In this document: positions 47,856 through 60,900 of the stretch, piece by piece
How the letters are laid out: every line of letters starts with the position of its first letter
How positions within the stretch are numbered: the stretch's first letter is position 1
The notes under the pieces: model-generated
What the model saw: the letters and a program-made list of their open reading frames with translations, nothing else
What the model was told of the DNA's origin: nothing
Databases searched by the model: none
Program-made: the position numbers and the translations under genes
NCBI GenBank assembly: GCA_937625935.1
Contig: OW569379.1
Coordinates: forward strand, 362,001 to 426,000
Direction of reading: 5' to 3'
From: Tetramitus jugosus
Lineage: Eukaryota; Heterolobosea; Eutetramitea; Acrasida; Vahlkampfiidae
Length of the DNA stretch: 64,000 bases

Positions 47856-50009
47856 ATGTTGTTCAACAAGGTATTGACACGATTGCTTGGCAAGAGACGC
47901 AGCAGTCAACCTACTCGACCCACTAGAACGAGTGCACACCAGGCAACATGTTGGGATGATATGAGTGATGATGTGTTGTGCAAGATTAGTAGCTTTCTGA
48001 ACAATGTTGAACTTTTTGAGTTGTTTGCATTGATTCATCAGAGAACGTATCGATTGGTTCGTTTCTCTATTGTGTTGTGGTCGTTGAGTCGTTCAGTTGA
48101 GATCAATGAAAAGTCTTTTGATAGCTTGATGCCTATTACTTGTCGATGCATGATTCAGAGTATAGTCATGAGGCAATTGTCGCATGAAAAGACCATGAAA
48201 GCTTTAGGTCTGCTCTCTGCTGACCAACAATCTTTTGTAAGGGATTTAACAGTTTACAATTTTCCATCCAATTTTTTGTTCGATCCAATGGAGGGATTAT
48301 TGGCCAATATTGCGAGTCGTGTTTCATTGTACAGGTCTAATCCGAGAGTCAAAGTTCTCCAGATGCCCAGTTACTTTGCAAGTGATGTGATACGGTTGAG
48401 TCGATTGCGAGACCTCAAGGTTCGTACATTTGTATTAGACAGAAACTCTCTTGCAATGATATTGGATCATTTGAGCGAGTTGGAAACGTTTGCTTTCGAG
48501 TTTTCTTTTCCATGTGACATACTGAGCTTTATAGCTGAGAGAAAGTTTTCTAAACAGCTTCGTCATGTATTTATTGAGAGGATTCAAACTCGGCAGCAGT
48601 TGCCTTTAAATCACGATCCAAGCGTACAACACAATGATGAAAACGATCCTTGCTTATTTATTGAAAAATTGAACTTTGTAGAATGCACGTGGAGTGAAAT
48701 TTATTGGTTCTTGTGTCATAATAGCAGAGATGCCATGCGAAGTGTTGAGGTGAATGTGATGACATCGCTTCCAGAGTTTCAATTTCCATCCTATCCGAAG
48801 CTTCTTTTTCCTCAGCTAAAGTCATTTTCAATTAGTGGACATAATTGTGCTCCATTTTTTGAACATATCATTGCTGGTTCACCTATGATCGAGCAGATAT
48901 CGATGGTAGAGAGAGTAGAGCAGCGAACAACGACAACAATGAATCGGAGCGAGTTGAGTCACGACGAGAAGTCATTACAACAAACAGCAATGAGAGGCAG
49001 AACAGTGAAGAAATTGTTTTGTAATAGTGCGGATCACTTATTGCCGACCACTCTCAATCGATTGAGTGAATCTATTCAATCTCTCAGGTTGATGTTTCGA
49101 GGGACTCCACCTACATTATTCCACAATTTATCTGTTGTTCGGATAGAGTCTTGTACGTGTAATTATTCCGTATTTAAAATGATTCATCAGAAGATTGATA
49201 CTGCCCACTTGAAGCAATTGGCCCTGTTTGATGCAGATGATTGTGATACTGCCCAGATTGAGAATTTAATAACATTTCTTCCACATCTACATAAGTTAAC
49301 TTTGAGCCGATTGAGACTAATGAGTGATACAAATGTACTTCAGGTTCTATTTTGTTATGGTCACGAGTCTTTGGAGCGCGTGACACTCGATTCTGTACTA
49401 TTTTCTGCAACTCAATCATTTGAAATCGATCTTTCGGTCTGGACAGAGCTACCTAGGTTGAAAAAACTACGGTTAGGTATCAAAGATATATGTTTTGGCC
49501 AGAGTTGGACGGATAACATGCTTAGTCTCACACCAGAGCTCGAGTCATTAGAGATTCCGATACCCGCTCCTCAGCTATCACAAGTGGTGCAGGCAATTCA
49601 CAAAAATGTACCTAATTTGCATGATTTAACTTTGTCCCTCTCATGGATAACCAATGGAGCAAGTAGGAGACTTGGTCGAGTTTATGCCTTTCCGAGTGGC
49701 CTCAAAAGCATTCACTTGAACTTCGATTTTGAGCGGACAGACATGTCAGATATCATAACGGTGTTATTAGCTGCGATCGTTAGTAACGCAAATGTGTCTT
49801 TCAATGTACTGCCTCCTTTGCTACAACCAATCCCGGATCCGATTCAGTTTATCAAAGAGAGAGTCGATTTTTGCATTGACAGTATTGATGGAGTGCCAAA
49901 GTCAACTCAAACTCGACTCAAGGATCAGTTCAGAAACATGAGTTGGCTCCCAGACTTTCCAGAGTGTTTCCGTCATTTGCTTTTCAAAATGGGATTTGAG
50001 AGTAGTTAA
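47856..50009 (+). CDS. F-box-like protein with leucine-rich region
   Basis: 717 residues. An F-box-like segment lies near 32-75 (WDDMSDDVLCKISSFLNNVELFELFAL). The rest has irregular leucine-rich strand-helix units (for example LRDLKVRTFVLDRNSL, LPHLHKLTLSRLRLMSD, LESLEIPIPAPQLSQVV), suggesting a degenerate LRR solenoid. Such proteins usually present substrates to SCF ubiquitin ligases. No signal peptide or TM. The F-box is weaker than in the two other F-box proteins of this window. No intron is needed. Confidence 0.65.
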   Translation: MLFNKVLTRLLGKRRSSQPTRPTRTSAHQATCWDDMSDDVLCKISSFLNNVELFELFALIHQRTYRLVRFSIVLWSLSRSVEINEKSFDSLMPITCRCMIQSIVMRQLSHEKTMKALGLLSADQQSFVRDLTVYNFPSNFLFDPMEGLLANIASRVSLYRSNPRVKVLQMPSYFASDVIRLSRLRDLKVRTFVLDRNSLAMILDHLSELETFAFEFSFPCDILSFIAERKFSKQLRHVFIERIQTRQQLPLNHDPSVQHNDENDPCLFIEKLNFVECTWSEIYWFLCHNSRDAMRSVEVNVMTSLPEFQFPSYPKLLFPQLKSFSISGHNCAPFFEHIIAGSPMIEQISMVERVEQRTTTTMNRSELSHDEKSLQQTAMRGRTVKKLFCNSADHLLPTTLNRLSESIQSLRLMFRGTPPTLFHNLSVVRIESCTCNYSVFKMIHQKIDTAHLKQLALFDADDCDTAQIENLITFLPHLHKLTLSRLRLMSDTNVLQVLFCYGHESLERVTLDSVLFSATQSFEIDLSVWTELPRLKKLRLGIKDICFGQSWTDNMLSLTPELESLEIPIPAPQLSQVVQAIHKNVPNLHDLTLSLSWITNGASRRLGRVYAFPSGLKSIHLNFDFERTDMSDIITVLLAAIVSNANVSFNVLPPLLQPIPDPIQFIKERVDFCIDSIDGVPKSTQTRLKDQFRNMSWLPDFPECFRHLLFKMGFESS

Positions 50010-50074
50010 CCAACATGTTCAAATAATTAGTATTTATTGCGATATACATTCATGAGTTAAACAGCACACTTGGA

Positions 50075-52395
50075 TCATTCTTCTCTCTTCCATTCGGCAT
50101 CAATATTGATGTCCACTAACTCTTCTACTAGAGTTGGGTCAGTAGTGTTGAGCAAGAAATCATTCTTCAACACTTCACTCTTGAAAGTACCATCATCAAC
50201 AAAGCACTTCTTCACGGTATAAAATTTGATAATCTGTTTCCAGTAGGGGTCCAGAGCTAAAAGATTAGCATTTCCAACAATGTACATCAACGAGATTGCT
50301 CTCGAGATGGCTACATTCAGTCTCTTCTCATTCTGCAAAAATCCAAGCCTAAACTTGATATCATGAGTCAAGTTTTCTCGGGCGGATCTCACAGTGGAGA
50401 TGATAATCACTTTGTATTCTCTACCTTGGAAATTCTCAGTGGTTCCAACTGTAATGCCTGAAAATCCTCTGCCTAAAGAATGGAATTGCTTTCGAATTAG
50501 ATCTGCTTGCTTTCTGTAAGGTGTAATGATGCCAATGTCCTCATTTGTGAATCTGTTGTTTTTGAATTCTCGAGTCTTATGTAATTGCGCAATCAATCGA
50601 ATCACAGTATTAATCTCACCTCTGTTGAACCAAGAAGGACTGTCAGATTCTCTGCTTTCTAGTGAAGTTATATGATGAAACACCATTGGAATCTCTGGAT
50701 TCTGGAGTAGATCACGGTCCCCAACAAACAAACGAGAGATAGCCGGTGATTGATTAGTGAGTTGTCCATCATAGAACACGTCTGAATAGCATGCCATGAT
50801 ATGCGGATGGGCACGATAGGATACTGTTAAAGGACAAATGATGCCAATGTTTCTCTTGAAAATTCTTTCAAGCATGGAGACATCTAGATTGTACTCTTTA
50901 GCTAGTGGGGATCGAATCACCGGTCCCAGCTGCTTAGGATCACCTGCAAGAATGATTTTAGTGGTAGGGGAAGCAAGTCCGAGAGGAATTAAGGTTTCTG
51001 CCTCCAGAGCCTCTCCTGCTTCGTCAATGAAAATGTGTCCGAACCATTCTTGGCCAATATTTCTGCTCACTAAATAACCAGCACTCACACATGTTGACAC
51101 AATTACTCTATACTGTTGTAGTTCGATTTTCTCTGGAATCGGAAACATTCCATCCTTGTAGTTTGAGTACTTCTTCAGTGATGGTTCCATTGTTTTTGGA
51201 TCTCTTGTCATGCCATTCATTCTAAAGATGTTGGTTTCACCAGCATCAATTAAGCGCCTACAGATTAAATCTGCGGCATGATTCGACGGAGCACACAGCA
51301 GAATGGATTTCTTACTTGCTTTCAACACAGCCAACGCACAGTGGATAACTGTTTCAGTCTTTTGTATTCGTTGTACAAAAAGATAGAGTATGAGAGTTAG
51401 TACCTACATATCAGATAAATGGGGACAATTAAGAAAATAATACTAACCTTGCCTGTTCCCGGAGGACCAAATATGATGATAGGACGAGTTGAGTTGCCTA
51501 GGCAATGTCTAACACAATTTTTCTGATCTTCGTTCAGTTGTCCATGAACATTGGTATCTAATTGGAGAGCCAGCACCGAGTTATCATAGATCGTTCCGTG
51601 ATCAGTGAGTAGCCTTCTGTTGAAAACAATGTTTCCCAGAGCTCTGTGCATCAATTTTTGTGGAGTACGATTCATTCCGAATCGAACATCTAATCCATTC
51701 TTCAAGTACTTGTTAATGTCCACGTGAAACGATACTCTCACATCTTCTAGGTTCACATAGTGAACATAACCCTTGAACACAGTGCCATTGGATGCTGGAG
51801 AAGCAGTTATCGTGTCATTTCTCAGTACAGAGGGTCTTTTCTCTGCCAGTCCAGGAACAGAAAGTACATGGAGACCTCGATTGACTGGATCTACTGTCAT
51901 AAATGCCTTATCAATATCATATTGACGGAGGTCAATCAAATTTTGTATCTCCTCAATAAACAAGAGAATATTCATGTGATTTTGATATCCTCTTGGTTTC
52001 ACAGATCTTGTTTGAATCTTAGGACTCAATAAACCCTTGTACTTGGTTTTCAACTCATCCAGAATAGAGTAAGAAGTATTGCCATGAATGCTTCTCAACA
52101 TTTTCTTCATTGCTTTTGGGGGTGGATATGGTCGAAGTGGACACTCAAATTCAACTCTCTCAATTGGAGGACGAACACCTCGTAACTTTTTACCTTGGAA
52201 GTTGTTTCTACTGACTCGTCTGCGCCATCCAGTGGTTCCATTCTTTGGTTGTTGTGGTTGTGTCTGGAAATTGCTGGGTTGAGATACTTGACCAGAGTTA
52301 ACTTGTTGCAGCTGTTGTGGCTGTTGTGCCTTTGCCTTGGGCTTTCTTTGTTTGCGTCTAGGCTTGTTGGTTGTTGTGGGATTAACTTGTGACAT
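50075..52395 (-). CDS. MOV10/SDE3-type superfamily 1 RNA helicase (two exons)
   Basis: Exon 1 is 51448-52395, intron 51359-51447 (89 nt, GTTAGT...AAAG), exon 2 is 50075-51358; joined 743 residues. The splice sits inside Walker A: IIIFGPPGTGK, then TETVIHCAL. Other Upf1-like motifs: IFIDEAGEALEAETL (DEAG box), GDPKQLGPVI, TPYRKQADLIRKQF, TTENFQGREYKVIIIS and RLNVAISRA. The N-terminus is Gln/Lys-rich with about 80 disordered residues, then an OB/stalk-like region. MOV10 and SDE3 are 5'-3' RNA helicases tied to RNA silencing and retroelement control. It is shorter than animal MOV10 (about 1000 residues), lacking much of the N-terminal part. Closely related SF1 helicases cannot be excluded. Confidence 0.88.
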
Positions 52396-52642
52396 CTCAG
52401 TTCTTTGTCTTGTTTGCTTGTGTTTTTGTTGTCTTATATGTCAATTTTGTCCCCCTTCAAGTGTCGCACGAAGGATTTTTGAGGGTCCCCTCCTTCGTTT
52501 TTATTGTAAAGTGGAGAATGAATGGTTTGGCTATTTTTCGCAAATCAGGAGAATTAAACTCATCGAGAGACCTATTTATTTTACAATGATTGGGTCGTTT
52601 ATGGGTTGACTGTATTTGGAAAAGCTCATTCTGGTTAAAGTA

Positions 52643-54181
52643 TCAATCAAATAATACTTTCTTCAAGAACACTGGATTAAGGAAGCGAGTTTTGTAGTTT
52701 TGGTCCATGTGCTGGAATCTAATTTGCTCCTCCCACATGTACTTGTCGACTGCACATCGCTTTGCCCAACGCATTAGCAAGTTACTCAGGACTGGGTACA
52801 AGGTCTTCTGAAGGATAACATTTCCTCCAGTTGTTCCTGGATACTTAAGATCACCAATTGCAATGGTGGTCCATGGCAGTGTGACAGCATCATACACCTT
52901 CTGTTGGAATGATGGACCAAAGTTTGCGTCTTGTTCGACAGGTAGGGAGCACTGACGCAACAGAGTATCCAAGATCAGGCATTGCTCTGAAACAAGTGTC
53001 ATTCCTTGTCCGTAGATTGGACTGAGAGAGCAAACGACATCTCCCAGTGCTACATATCCCTTCATGTTAAACTTTTCAAAATGTTGATAAGTAGATCCCT
53101 CCTTCTTGTAAATCTTCAACTCGTCTTCATCGTTGCATTCAAAAGCATCGAGAATCTGGTTGGTTACCTTTTGGAGAATAGGGTGATCTTCAGGACCTCC
53201 ATAACTCGTTCTTGCTTCATAAACTGTCTTTGGCATCTTTGGATTATTGACACCAATGAGAGAAAGAATAGCCTTTCCATCTTCAATGGCATTGACACCA
53301 ACAGTTTTTACAGATGGATAAGCACCTCTAAACAGCACGTAGTGTTGATTGATACCATTTTGAACAGCCAATGGAGTATCTTTCTTGATCTTAAACTGTG
53401 AGCTAGAGTAAACAACATTGCTTCTGACAACACTTTGGAAGTCTGAGACTTTGTGGCCAGGGTGGAAGTGTCCAATCAATTGACTCAGAGTTTTTGTGCT
53501 TCGACCAGAACAATCAACAACAAATGATCCGAAGAGACTCTCCTCATCCGATGACTCTGATCCGGAACCAGTCTTTACACCAACAACGCGATGCTTATCA
53601 CTGTCATCCATCAACAACTCCTTGACAGTGACACGCGTTCTTACTTCCACATTCTTAATACTGGCCACTCTCTCACGAATATACAATTCGAGTAAATCAC
53701 GGGAAAAACTCAACAATGTCAAATTGAATTCTCCTCTCTTGAATTGGGGCATGCTTCCAAACGGAGTCACAGCATTGAACTCTGAGTAATCGACATGCAT
53801 AGTTCCTCTGTCAATCATACCTTGAGAGAAACCAGGAAAGATTTTGTCAAGAATGGACCTTCCTCTGTACAATAAACTGTGAATAAAGTGTCTCTGAGGT
53901 GCATTGCTCCTATCATCCAAATACTCTTGTTGTTCAAGCACAATCACCTTCTTAAAATGATGTGAGAGAGTAGCAGCAGAAATGAGACCCCCGAGTGAAC
54001 CACCAATTACAATGGCAGTACTATTCTTGTTTGGACTGTGTTCATTCAGAGTTCCAATCCTTGATTTTTGCAAGTTTTCATGGTACAGAATTTGAGTGAG
54101 ACGTTTGGCAACGTAGAACAATGCAGCAGTCAGAGCAATCACCAACAAGGCAGTTGCATATTGCAGGATTTGAAGTATCAT
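52643..54181 (-). CDS. FAD-dependent monooxygenase/oxidoreductase, divergent from the NRPS-PKS
   Basis: 512 residues. An N-terminal hydrophobic helix (about 8-28) anchors it. The dinucleotide motif IVIGGSLGGLISAATL (about 57-72) leads to LEQQEYLDDR and a segment, APQRHFIHSLLYRGRSILDKIFPGF, that matches group A-like FAD monooxygenases common in bacterial and fungal secondary metabolism. VVDCSGRSTKT and the C-terminal GDVVCSLSPIYGQGMTLVSEQ (FAD ribityl contact, GD motif) complete the fold. These enzymes hydroxylate or epoxidise using NAD(P)H and oxygen. It is head-to-head with the NRPS-PKS, sharing a 787-bp upstream region, so a tailoring step is a fair inference, not proof. Confidence 0.85.
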   Translation of the reverse strand: MILQILQYATALLVIALTAALFYVAKRLTQILYHENLQKSRIGTLNEHSPNKNSTAIVIGGSLGGLISAATLSHHFKKVIVLEQQEYLDDRSNAPQRHFIHSLLYRGRSILDKIFPGFSQGMIDRGTMHVDYSEFNAVTPFGSMPQFKRGEFNLTLLSFSRDLLELYIRERVASIKNVEVRTRVTVKELLMDDSDKHRVVGVKTGSGSESSDEESLFGSFVVDCSGRSTKTLSQLIGHFHPGHKVSDFQSVVRSNVVYSSSQFKIKKDTPLAVQNGINQHYVLFRGAYPSVKTVGVNAIEDGKAILSLIGVNNPKMPKTVYEARTSYGGPEDHPILQKVTNQILDAFECNDEDELKIYKKEGSTYQHFEKFNMKGYVALGDVVCSLSPIYGQGMTLVSEQCLILDTLLRQCSLPVEQDANFGPSFQQKVYDAVTLPWTTIAIGDLKYPGTTGGNVILQKTLYPVLSNLLMRWAKRCAVDKYMWEEQIRFQHMDQNYKTRFLNPVFLKKVLFD

Positions 54182-54968
54182 GATGATGATAGATATTGAA
54201 AGCTTTCAAATTGATAATGATGATACGATCGTAGTATGGATAAAACAACAAGTTTTCTTCTTCTTCTTCTTGTCAAGTGTTTTGTGAGAGAGAAAAAGCG
54301 ACAAGTGCGATAGAGTGTGTTCAAACAAAAAGTTGGAGAATAAAAGTTGAAAATGAACGAATGAATTTTGCTATGAATGGTAGAATGCGATAGGCAGCTG
54401 ACTTGTGATGTCGGTTCTCTCTTATGGACTTTGGTTTTAGGTTAAAAACAGAATACTGCCAAGAATGTTGAGGATGCTTTGGATGGGTGAGTGAAGGATG
54501 ATGACAATCACGTGATAGAGTGAGTTGATTGTTAGTATTTGGGAAGTTTTTGTTTACTGGACCTTGCTTTTATTGTTGTCTTTTTGACGGGCGACGGCGA
54601 AAAATTAATGTCCGTTAAGGAAGCTTGACCTAGTGTGTCTCCGTTCGCCAGATTCGATTTGATTGATTTCACCTATCATTCCATAAAAGTAGGTAACTAC
54701 GGAGTAATTCCCAAAAAGGATTGATGTTTGGCATGGGGAGTCAGCGAATTTTCGACTTCCAGCATTGTGTTGCCCAGTCCGAGACAAAACAACAAAGTAA
54801 CGATAATCACGAAAGACCACACAAACAAACAAACAATATCAAGATGCAACAAGGTATCGAAAGAGTATGTCACACTTTGAACTTTTGTTCCACCCCTTAC
54901 TGTGGCCCCGTAAGGGCCAGATCTATTTTTAGTGTTCGCTCACACAAACTTTTCTTCCTTCAACCAAC
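54182..54968. promoter_or_regulatory. Bidirectional upstream region of FAD enzyme and NRPS-PKS
   Basis: 787 bp between divergent starts. Holds CTT/TTC runs near 54255-54272 and a GC-rich inverted repeat at 54903-54919 just before the megasynthase. No coding frame or RNA gene is recognised. Confidence 0.55.
54903..54919. promoter_or_regulatory. Inverted repeat upstream of the NRPS-PKS start
   Basis: TGGCCC, 5-nt spacer CGTAA, GGGCCA: a perfect 6-bp inverted repeat ending 50 bp before the ATG at 54969. It stands out as GC-rich in an AT-rich promoter. It may be a regulator binding site or an RNA hairpin in the leader. Confidence 0.4.
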
Positions 54969-57900
54969 ATGAAATGTCTGTCTCTTTCATGGAATGGACA
55001 ATCATCATCATCATCATCACAACTACAGATACCACTAACAATCGAACAAAAAGGAATATGGTTCGAATGCGAAAAGAATCCAACATCATCGGCATATACT
55101 GTACAATGGGCCTATCACATACAAGGTAAACTAGACATTCAATTATTGGAACAAAGTTTGAACAGTGTCATTCATCGACACGATGCCATGAGAACAAGGT
55201 TCGGAAAGGAGAGTGGTGGCGTGCCTTACACGTACGTTGAAAAAGAACATTCCAATCAAATTTTGAGTGTTCAATTTTTGAGAGATCACAATGAAATTCA
55301 GGAGGTGATCAGGTCAGAGTGCGATCATTGCTTTGATTTGTACAAGGAGCGCCTGTATCGCTTTACGGTGATTATCGCGGGAAAAGATGATTTTTATTTT
55401 TTGGTGGTGAAGCATCATTTGATTTATGATGGTGCAAGTGCCTATTTGTTTGCCAAGGAGTTGTCCGAGGTGTATCAGGGCAAAACAATGGAGAAACCTG
55501 CGTCAAATATTCATGATTGGTACAGGTATCAAGAATCAATGCAAGAGCTAGTGGAAAAAAGCAAGCCATTCTGGGATCAGTATATGCTAGGGTCATCTCC
55601 CGTTGATCTCCATTGCTATTCCAATGTTGTGCCTGATCGATCAGTGAGCGTTGTGAATCGCTCCTTGCCTGTCGCCTTGTCGAGCCAGGTCAAATCGTTT
55701 AGCAGAGCGCACAAGAGCACGGATTTTAGAACTCTGATGACTGCATTTCAAATTTTGCTTCACAGGTATACACATTCGGATGACATTACCATCATGTATC
55801 CAAAGAACATGAGACCTAGAAGCTTACCGGATTTGATGGGTCTTCACATGTCTGTCCAGCCATGTAGAGTCAAATTCTCATCGGACACCTCATTTTTGAA
55901 CATTATCGAACAGAACAATGAATCGTTTGATCAATTTAAGGATATGGCACCATTTAACATTGCAAAGCTCTCCTCTGATGATACAGCAGTGTTATTTGGC
56001 AGATCCATGTACATATTTGATACCCTTCAATTCGGAGAGGGAATCACTGTGAATAGAATGGATATCGCAAGAGCGGCATCTGTATCAACGTTTTGCTTGC
56101 AAATGGAACCTGTAGGCGACTCGTATGAACTCTTTTTCGAGTATAATAATAACAAGTTTGAGCTATCGTATGTTGAAGAGATGGCTGTACACTATTTGAA
56201 CATTGTTAAGGCAATGATTGAAACTCCAGATGCACTGGTAAACTCGTTCAACTTTTTGTCGGAACCAGAGATGACACGGTTGGTATTCGATTGGAACGAC
56301 ACTGTAACTCCTTTACCAAATAAGAATGTGATAGAGATATTTGAGGACAATGTAGCTCGGTATCCTGATCACACGGCAATCAAGTACCTCGATGAACAAT
56401 ATACGTATCGACAGGTAAATGAAAGAGCAAACAAGTTGGCCCGGTATTTGGTGTCCGTGGGCGTATCGATTGAAGATTGCGTCGCTGTGAGTCTCGAAAG
56501 AACACCTGATCTACTCATTTCTTTCCTGGCCGTGTTAAAGGCTGGTGGTGCCTATGTTCCTCTCGATATCAACTACCCTCAAAGCAGAGTTGATTATATT
56601 GTACAGGATTGTAATGCAAAAGCAATTATTGCTCACTCAAATTTTGAAGGGAAACTGAGTAACCATAAGATTGCCAAGTTGTATATTGACAGATCAAGTG
56701 AATATGAACACTTCTCCAGTGATGAAAACTTGGGAGTTGTTGTGTCAAAGAACTCTTTACTAAATGTCATTTATACCTCAGGAACAAGTGGAAAGCCAAA
56801 GGGTTGTATGGTTCTTCATAGAGGTGTCGTCAGATTAGTCAAGAATACCAACTGCTTCTCCATTGAGCCATCTCACGTTGTCGGTCAGATTTGTAATCAC
56901 TCCTTCGATGCTTCCTCCTTGGAAATATACATGGCTCTTTTGAATGCAGCGACCTTGGTAATGATTCCAACAAAGACTGTGCTTCATGCACAAAAATTCA
57001 AGCAGAATATGAAACGGTATGGTGTGACTCATCTCGTGTTCAGCACAGGTGTGTTTGATCACTTGGTTACTATGGATCCAACTGTCTTCGAAGGTTTAGA
57101 CACGGTCATCGCTGGTGGAGATAAGATGAAACCAGCAATCAGCAACAGAGTATTATCTCTTGAAGCAACTAGACCTGCTCACTTGCTCAATGTTTACGGT
57201 CCAACCGAGAATTCAACAAGTACATCCTTTTTCGAAGTTGAGATCGCTGAGCCAGACTATGTCATTCCAATTGGTAAGAGCATCTCCAACACTCAGTGCT
57301 ACATTCTAGATAGAAATAGAAAATTGGTACCTGTTGGAGTCAACGGATTTTTGCACACTGGAGGTGAAGGTGTTGCTCGAGGTTATCTGAACAATCCAGA
57401 ACAGACTGAATCTCGGTTCTACGAACATGAGTTCGAAAATGGTTTTAAGACACGGCTATACAACACTGGTGATTTGGCTCGGTATCTTCCTGATGGTAAT
57501 ATTGAGTTCTTGGGAAGAAATGACAAGCAAATCAAACTAAGAGGATACCGTATCGAACTTGCAGAGATTGAGGCTGAAATTTTGAAACATCCAGAAGTTT
57601 TCGAAGCAGTTGTCGAACCAGTAGATCAAGGAACAAACAAGAAGATTGTGGCATATGTTAAGGCACCAATGAACGTCAAGAGAAAGTTGTCTAATTCACT
57701 GCAATCGACTCTACCAAGTTATATGATGCCGAGCGAGATTGTTATGCTTGATGATTTCCCTCTCAATGGTAACGGTAAGGTAGATATTGAAAAGTTGAAG
57801 ACTCTTCATACACCAAGACCAAGTGTTGATGAAAGAGTTGTGCCGACGAATGGTGTTCAGAGAGACATTGAGAAGATTTGGGCAACAGTTTTGAGCGTTG

Positions 57901-60900
57901 AATCCGTGAATGTGAATGCCAACTTTTTCGATCTAGGAGGAAACTCACTGTTGCTAGCTCAGTTGAGATCCATGCTGTCTGATTATTCCAAGAAGGAGAT
58001 CTCCTTGGTAGATCTGTACAAGTATACAACAATCGAACAAATGGCTGAATATTTATGTCCAGAAGATAGTCAGGCAACTGATTCAATCCACATAAGTGAA
58101 GATCAGAAATCTCAACCATCAGAAGAGTCACAAGTAGCAACGGATGCCATATCTAACAATGATATTGCTATCATTGGTATTGCCGGTAGATTCCCTGGTT
58201 CAACAGACATGGATACTTTCTGGGATAACATTTGCAATGGTAGAGGAGCAGTCTCCATCAAATCCAAGGATGAGTTGATTGGCTTAGTGGACGAGACTCT
58301 CATAAAGAATCCTAATTTCATTCCTTCTCGTCCTTTATTGGATGATATCAAGGGATTTGATGCTGGATTCTTCAATGTGGGTGTTGGTGAGGCCGCTTTA
58401 TCTGACCCTCAACACAGAATTCTGATGGAGTGTGTCTGGGAGGCTTTGGAGTCATCTGGTCACACGCCATCTAACTATGATGGACGTATTGGACTATTTG
58501 CTGGTTGTGGTTTGAACTACTATTCTCCAGCTAGTCATCTCCATAAGGATGGAAATGCAGCAGAGAGGTATCAATCAACCATTCAGAACGAAGCTGATTT
58601 CTTGTGCTCAAAGATTGCATACAAGCTGAATCTGAAGGGACCTGCTGTAACTGTCCAAACTGCGTGCTCAACCTCCTTAGTTGCTGTACACATGGGCTGT
58701 AACTCAATTATTGTCTCAGATTGTGACATGGCTATTGCTGGTGGTGTGAGTCTCGGATCATTGGATGCTCTAGGATACATCTATGAAGAAGGAATGATCT
58801 ATTCAAAGGATGGACTCGTCCGACCATTCGACAAGAACGCATGTGGTGTTGTTGCTGGACAAGGAGCTGCTGTTGTAGTGATGAAATCGCTCACGAAAGC
58901 AATCAAGGACAGAAACACAATCTTTGCTGTCATCAAGGGATCAGCAATTAACAATGATGGAGGAGCAAACAAGGTAGGATTCACTGCGCCAAGTGAAGAA
59001 GGTATTTCTCAAGTTATCATGCAAGCACAAAGAAGAGGAAATGTCGACCCAAGCACCGTATCGTACATTGAAACACACGGAACTGCAACTGCACTCGGAG
59101 ATCAAATTGAGTTTGCTGGTCTACAAAGAGTTTTCTCAAAGTGCCAACAAACTCCATTCTGTGCTCTGTCATCAGTCAAGTCAATGTTGGGTCATCTAGA
59201 CACAGCGTCCGGAGCAACCGGACTTATTACTGCTGCTCTTGCATTGAAGAACAAACAACTACCACCGATTGCAAACTTCTCTGAGCCACATCCAAAGTTC
59301 CATATGGAATCTAGTCCGTTCTATGTCAATTCCACTAGTAAGGAATGGAAACACTCTCCTCAGCTACCACGTAGAGCTGGTGTGAACTCGATGGGTATTG
59401 GTGGTACCAATGCCCATGTCGTCCTGGAAGAATTCATATCAGAAACGAGAACTACAGAGTCCAGACCATGGCAAATCGTATCTCTCTCTGCGAAGACCCC
59501 AGCAGCACTTGAAGTTGCTACAAGCAACATGATGCACTACTTGAAGAAACATCCTGAAAATATGGCCGATGCCGCATACACCCTGCATGTTGGACGTGAC
59601 ACCTATCAACACAAAAGATTTGTTGTTTGTGACACTGCACAGAGTGCTATTGATCAATTGAGCAACCCTGCTTCCTATTCAACACTACAACAGAAGAAGA
59701 TCATTTTCATGTTCCCTGGTTCTGGTAATCAATATGTGAACATGTCCAAGGGCATCTACGACTCTGAACCTCTATTCAGACAAGTAATCGATGAATGCTT
59801 GGTGATTATCAATCGAATCATTCTCACTAGTGAGACATCCTCTCTTGAAACCTTGTCATTCAAGGATCTTTTTGAGAACAGAGTGAATCAGATCGACTTG
59901 ATGCAGCCATTGATATTCTGTGTCGAATATGCACTTGCCAAATTGATTATGAGCTGGGGAATCATGCCATCTTCAATGATTGGTCACAGTCTTGGAGAGT
60001 ACACTGCTGCTTGTCTCGCTGGTGTTTTCACCTTGGAAGATGCCTTGACGATCATCATGGCCAGAGGTAGTTTGGCAAAATCCATTACAACGAAGGGATG
60101 CATGTTAGCCGTCAGTGTACCAGAAGACAAGATTGCGCCCTATATCCGTGCTGACGTTAACCTTGCAGCCGTCAATGGTCCTAACCAATGTGTGCTCTCT
60201 GGTAGCGTAGAGAGCATTGACCAAGTGTGTAAGGAACTGAGTGAGAGCTCGGGTACACCAATTCAGTTCAAACGATTGAGAACTGAAACTGGATATCACT
60301 CATACTTGTTTGACTCTGTCCTTGATCAATTCTCTAGAGTATTCGATGGAATTGTGATGCAACAGCCTCAAATTCCAATCATTTCATCAATGAATGGGAC
60401 TTGGATGCAACAAGGAGAGGCCACTTCATCAGACTATTGGGTGCGTCACTTAAGAGACACCGTTCACTTCTCCAAGGGTGTATTCACCATTCTCTCCAGT
60501 CCTCTCTATGAAAGTGCAATTCTGCTCGAAGTTGGACCAAGCAGCACACTGTCATCACTTGCTAAAACACAAGTGACAAACAGCGAAAACCATGTCATTG
60601 TACCACTCATGAGAAGAGAGACTGAAAAGTTTGAGGATATGCAACACCTTCTCAACGGTATTGGAAGACTGTGGGCTTGCAGTGGAGTACGTTCACCAGT
60701 CAACTGGAACAAATTCTATTCACAGGAACAAAGACTCAGAATTCCTTTGCCAACCTATCCGTTCCAACGTCAGCAACATTGGATCCATTCAGCCAAATCT
60801 CCTCCTATGATCCAAAACAACCGAAGAAGAACTGAACCTTTGGTGTCACTTGGAGAAGCACCAGTTGTTGCCTCACCACGTGAGGATGGATATTCGAGTG

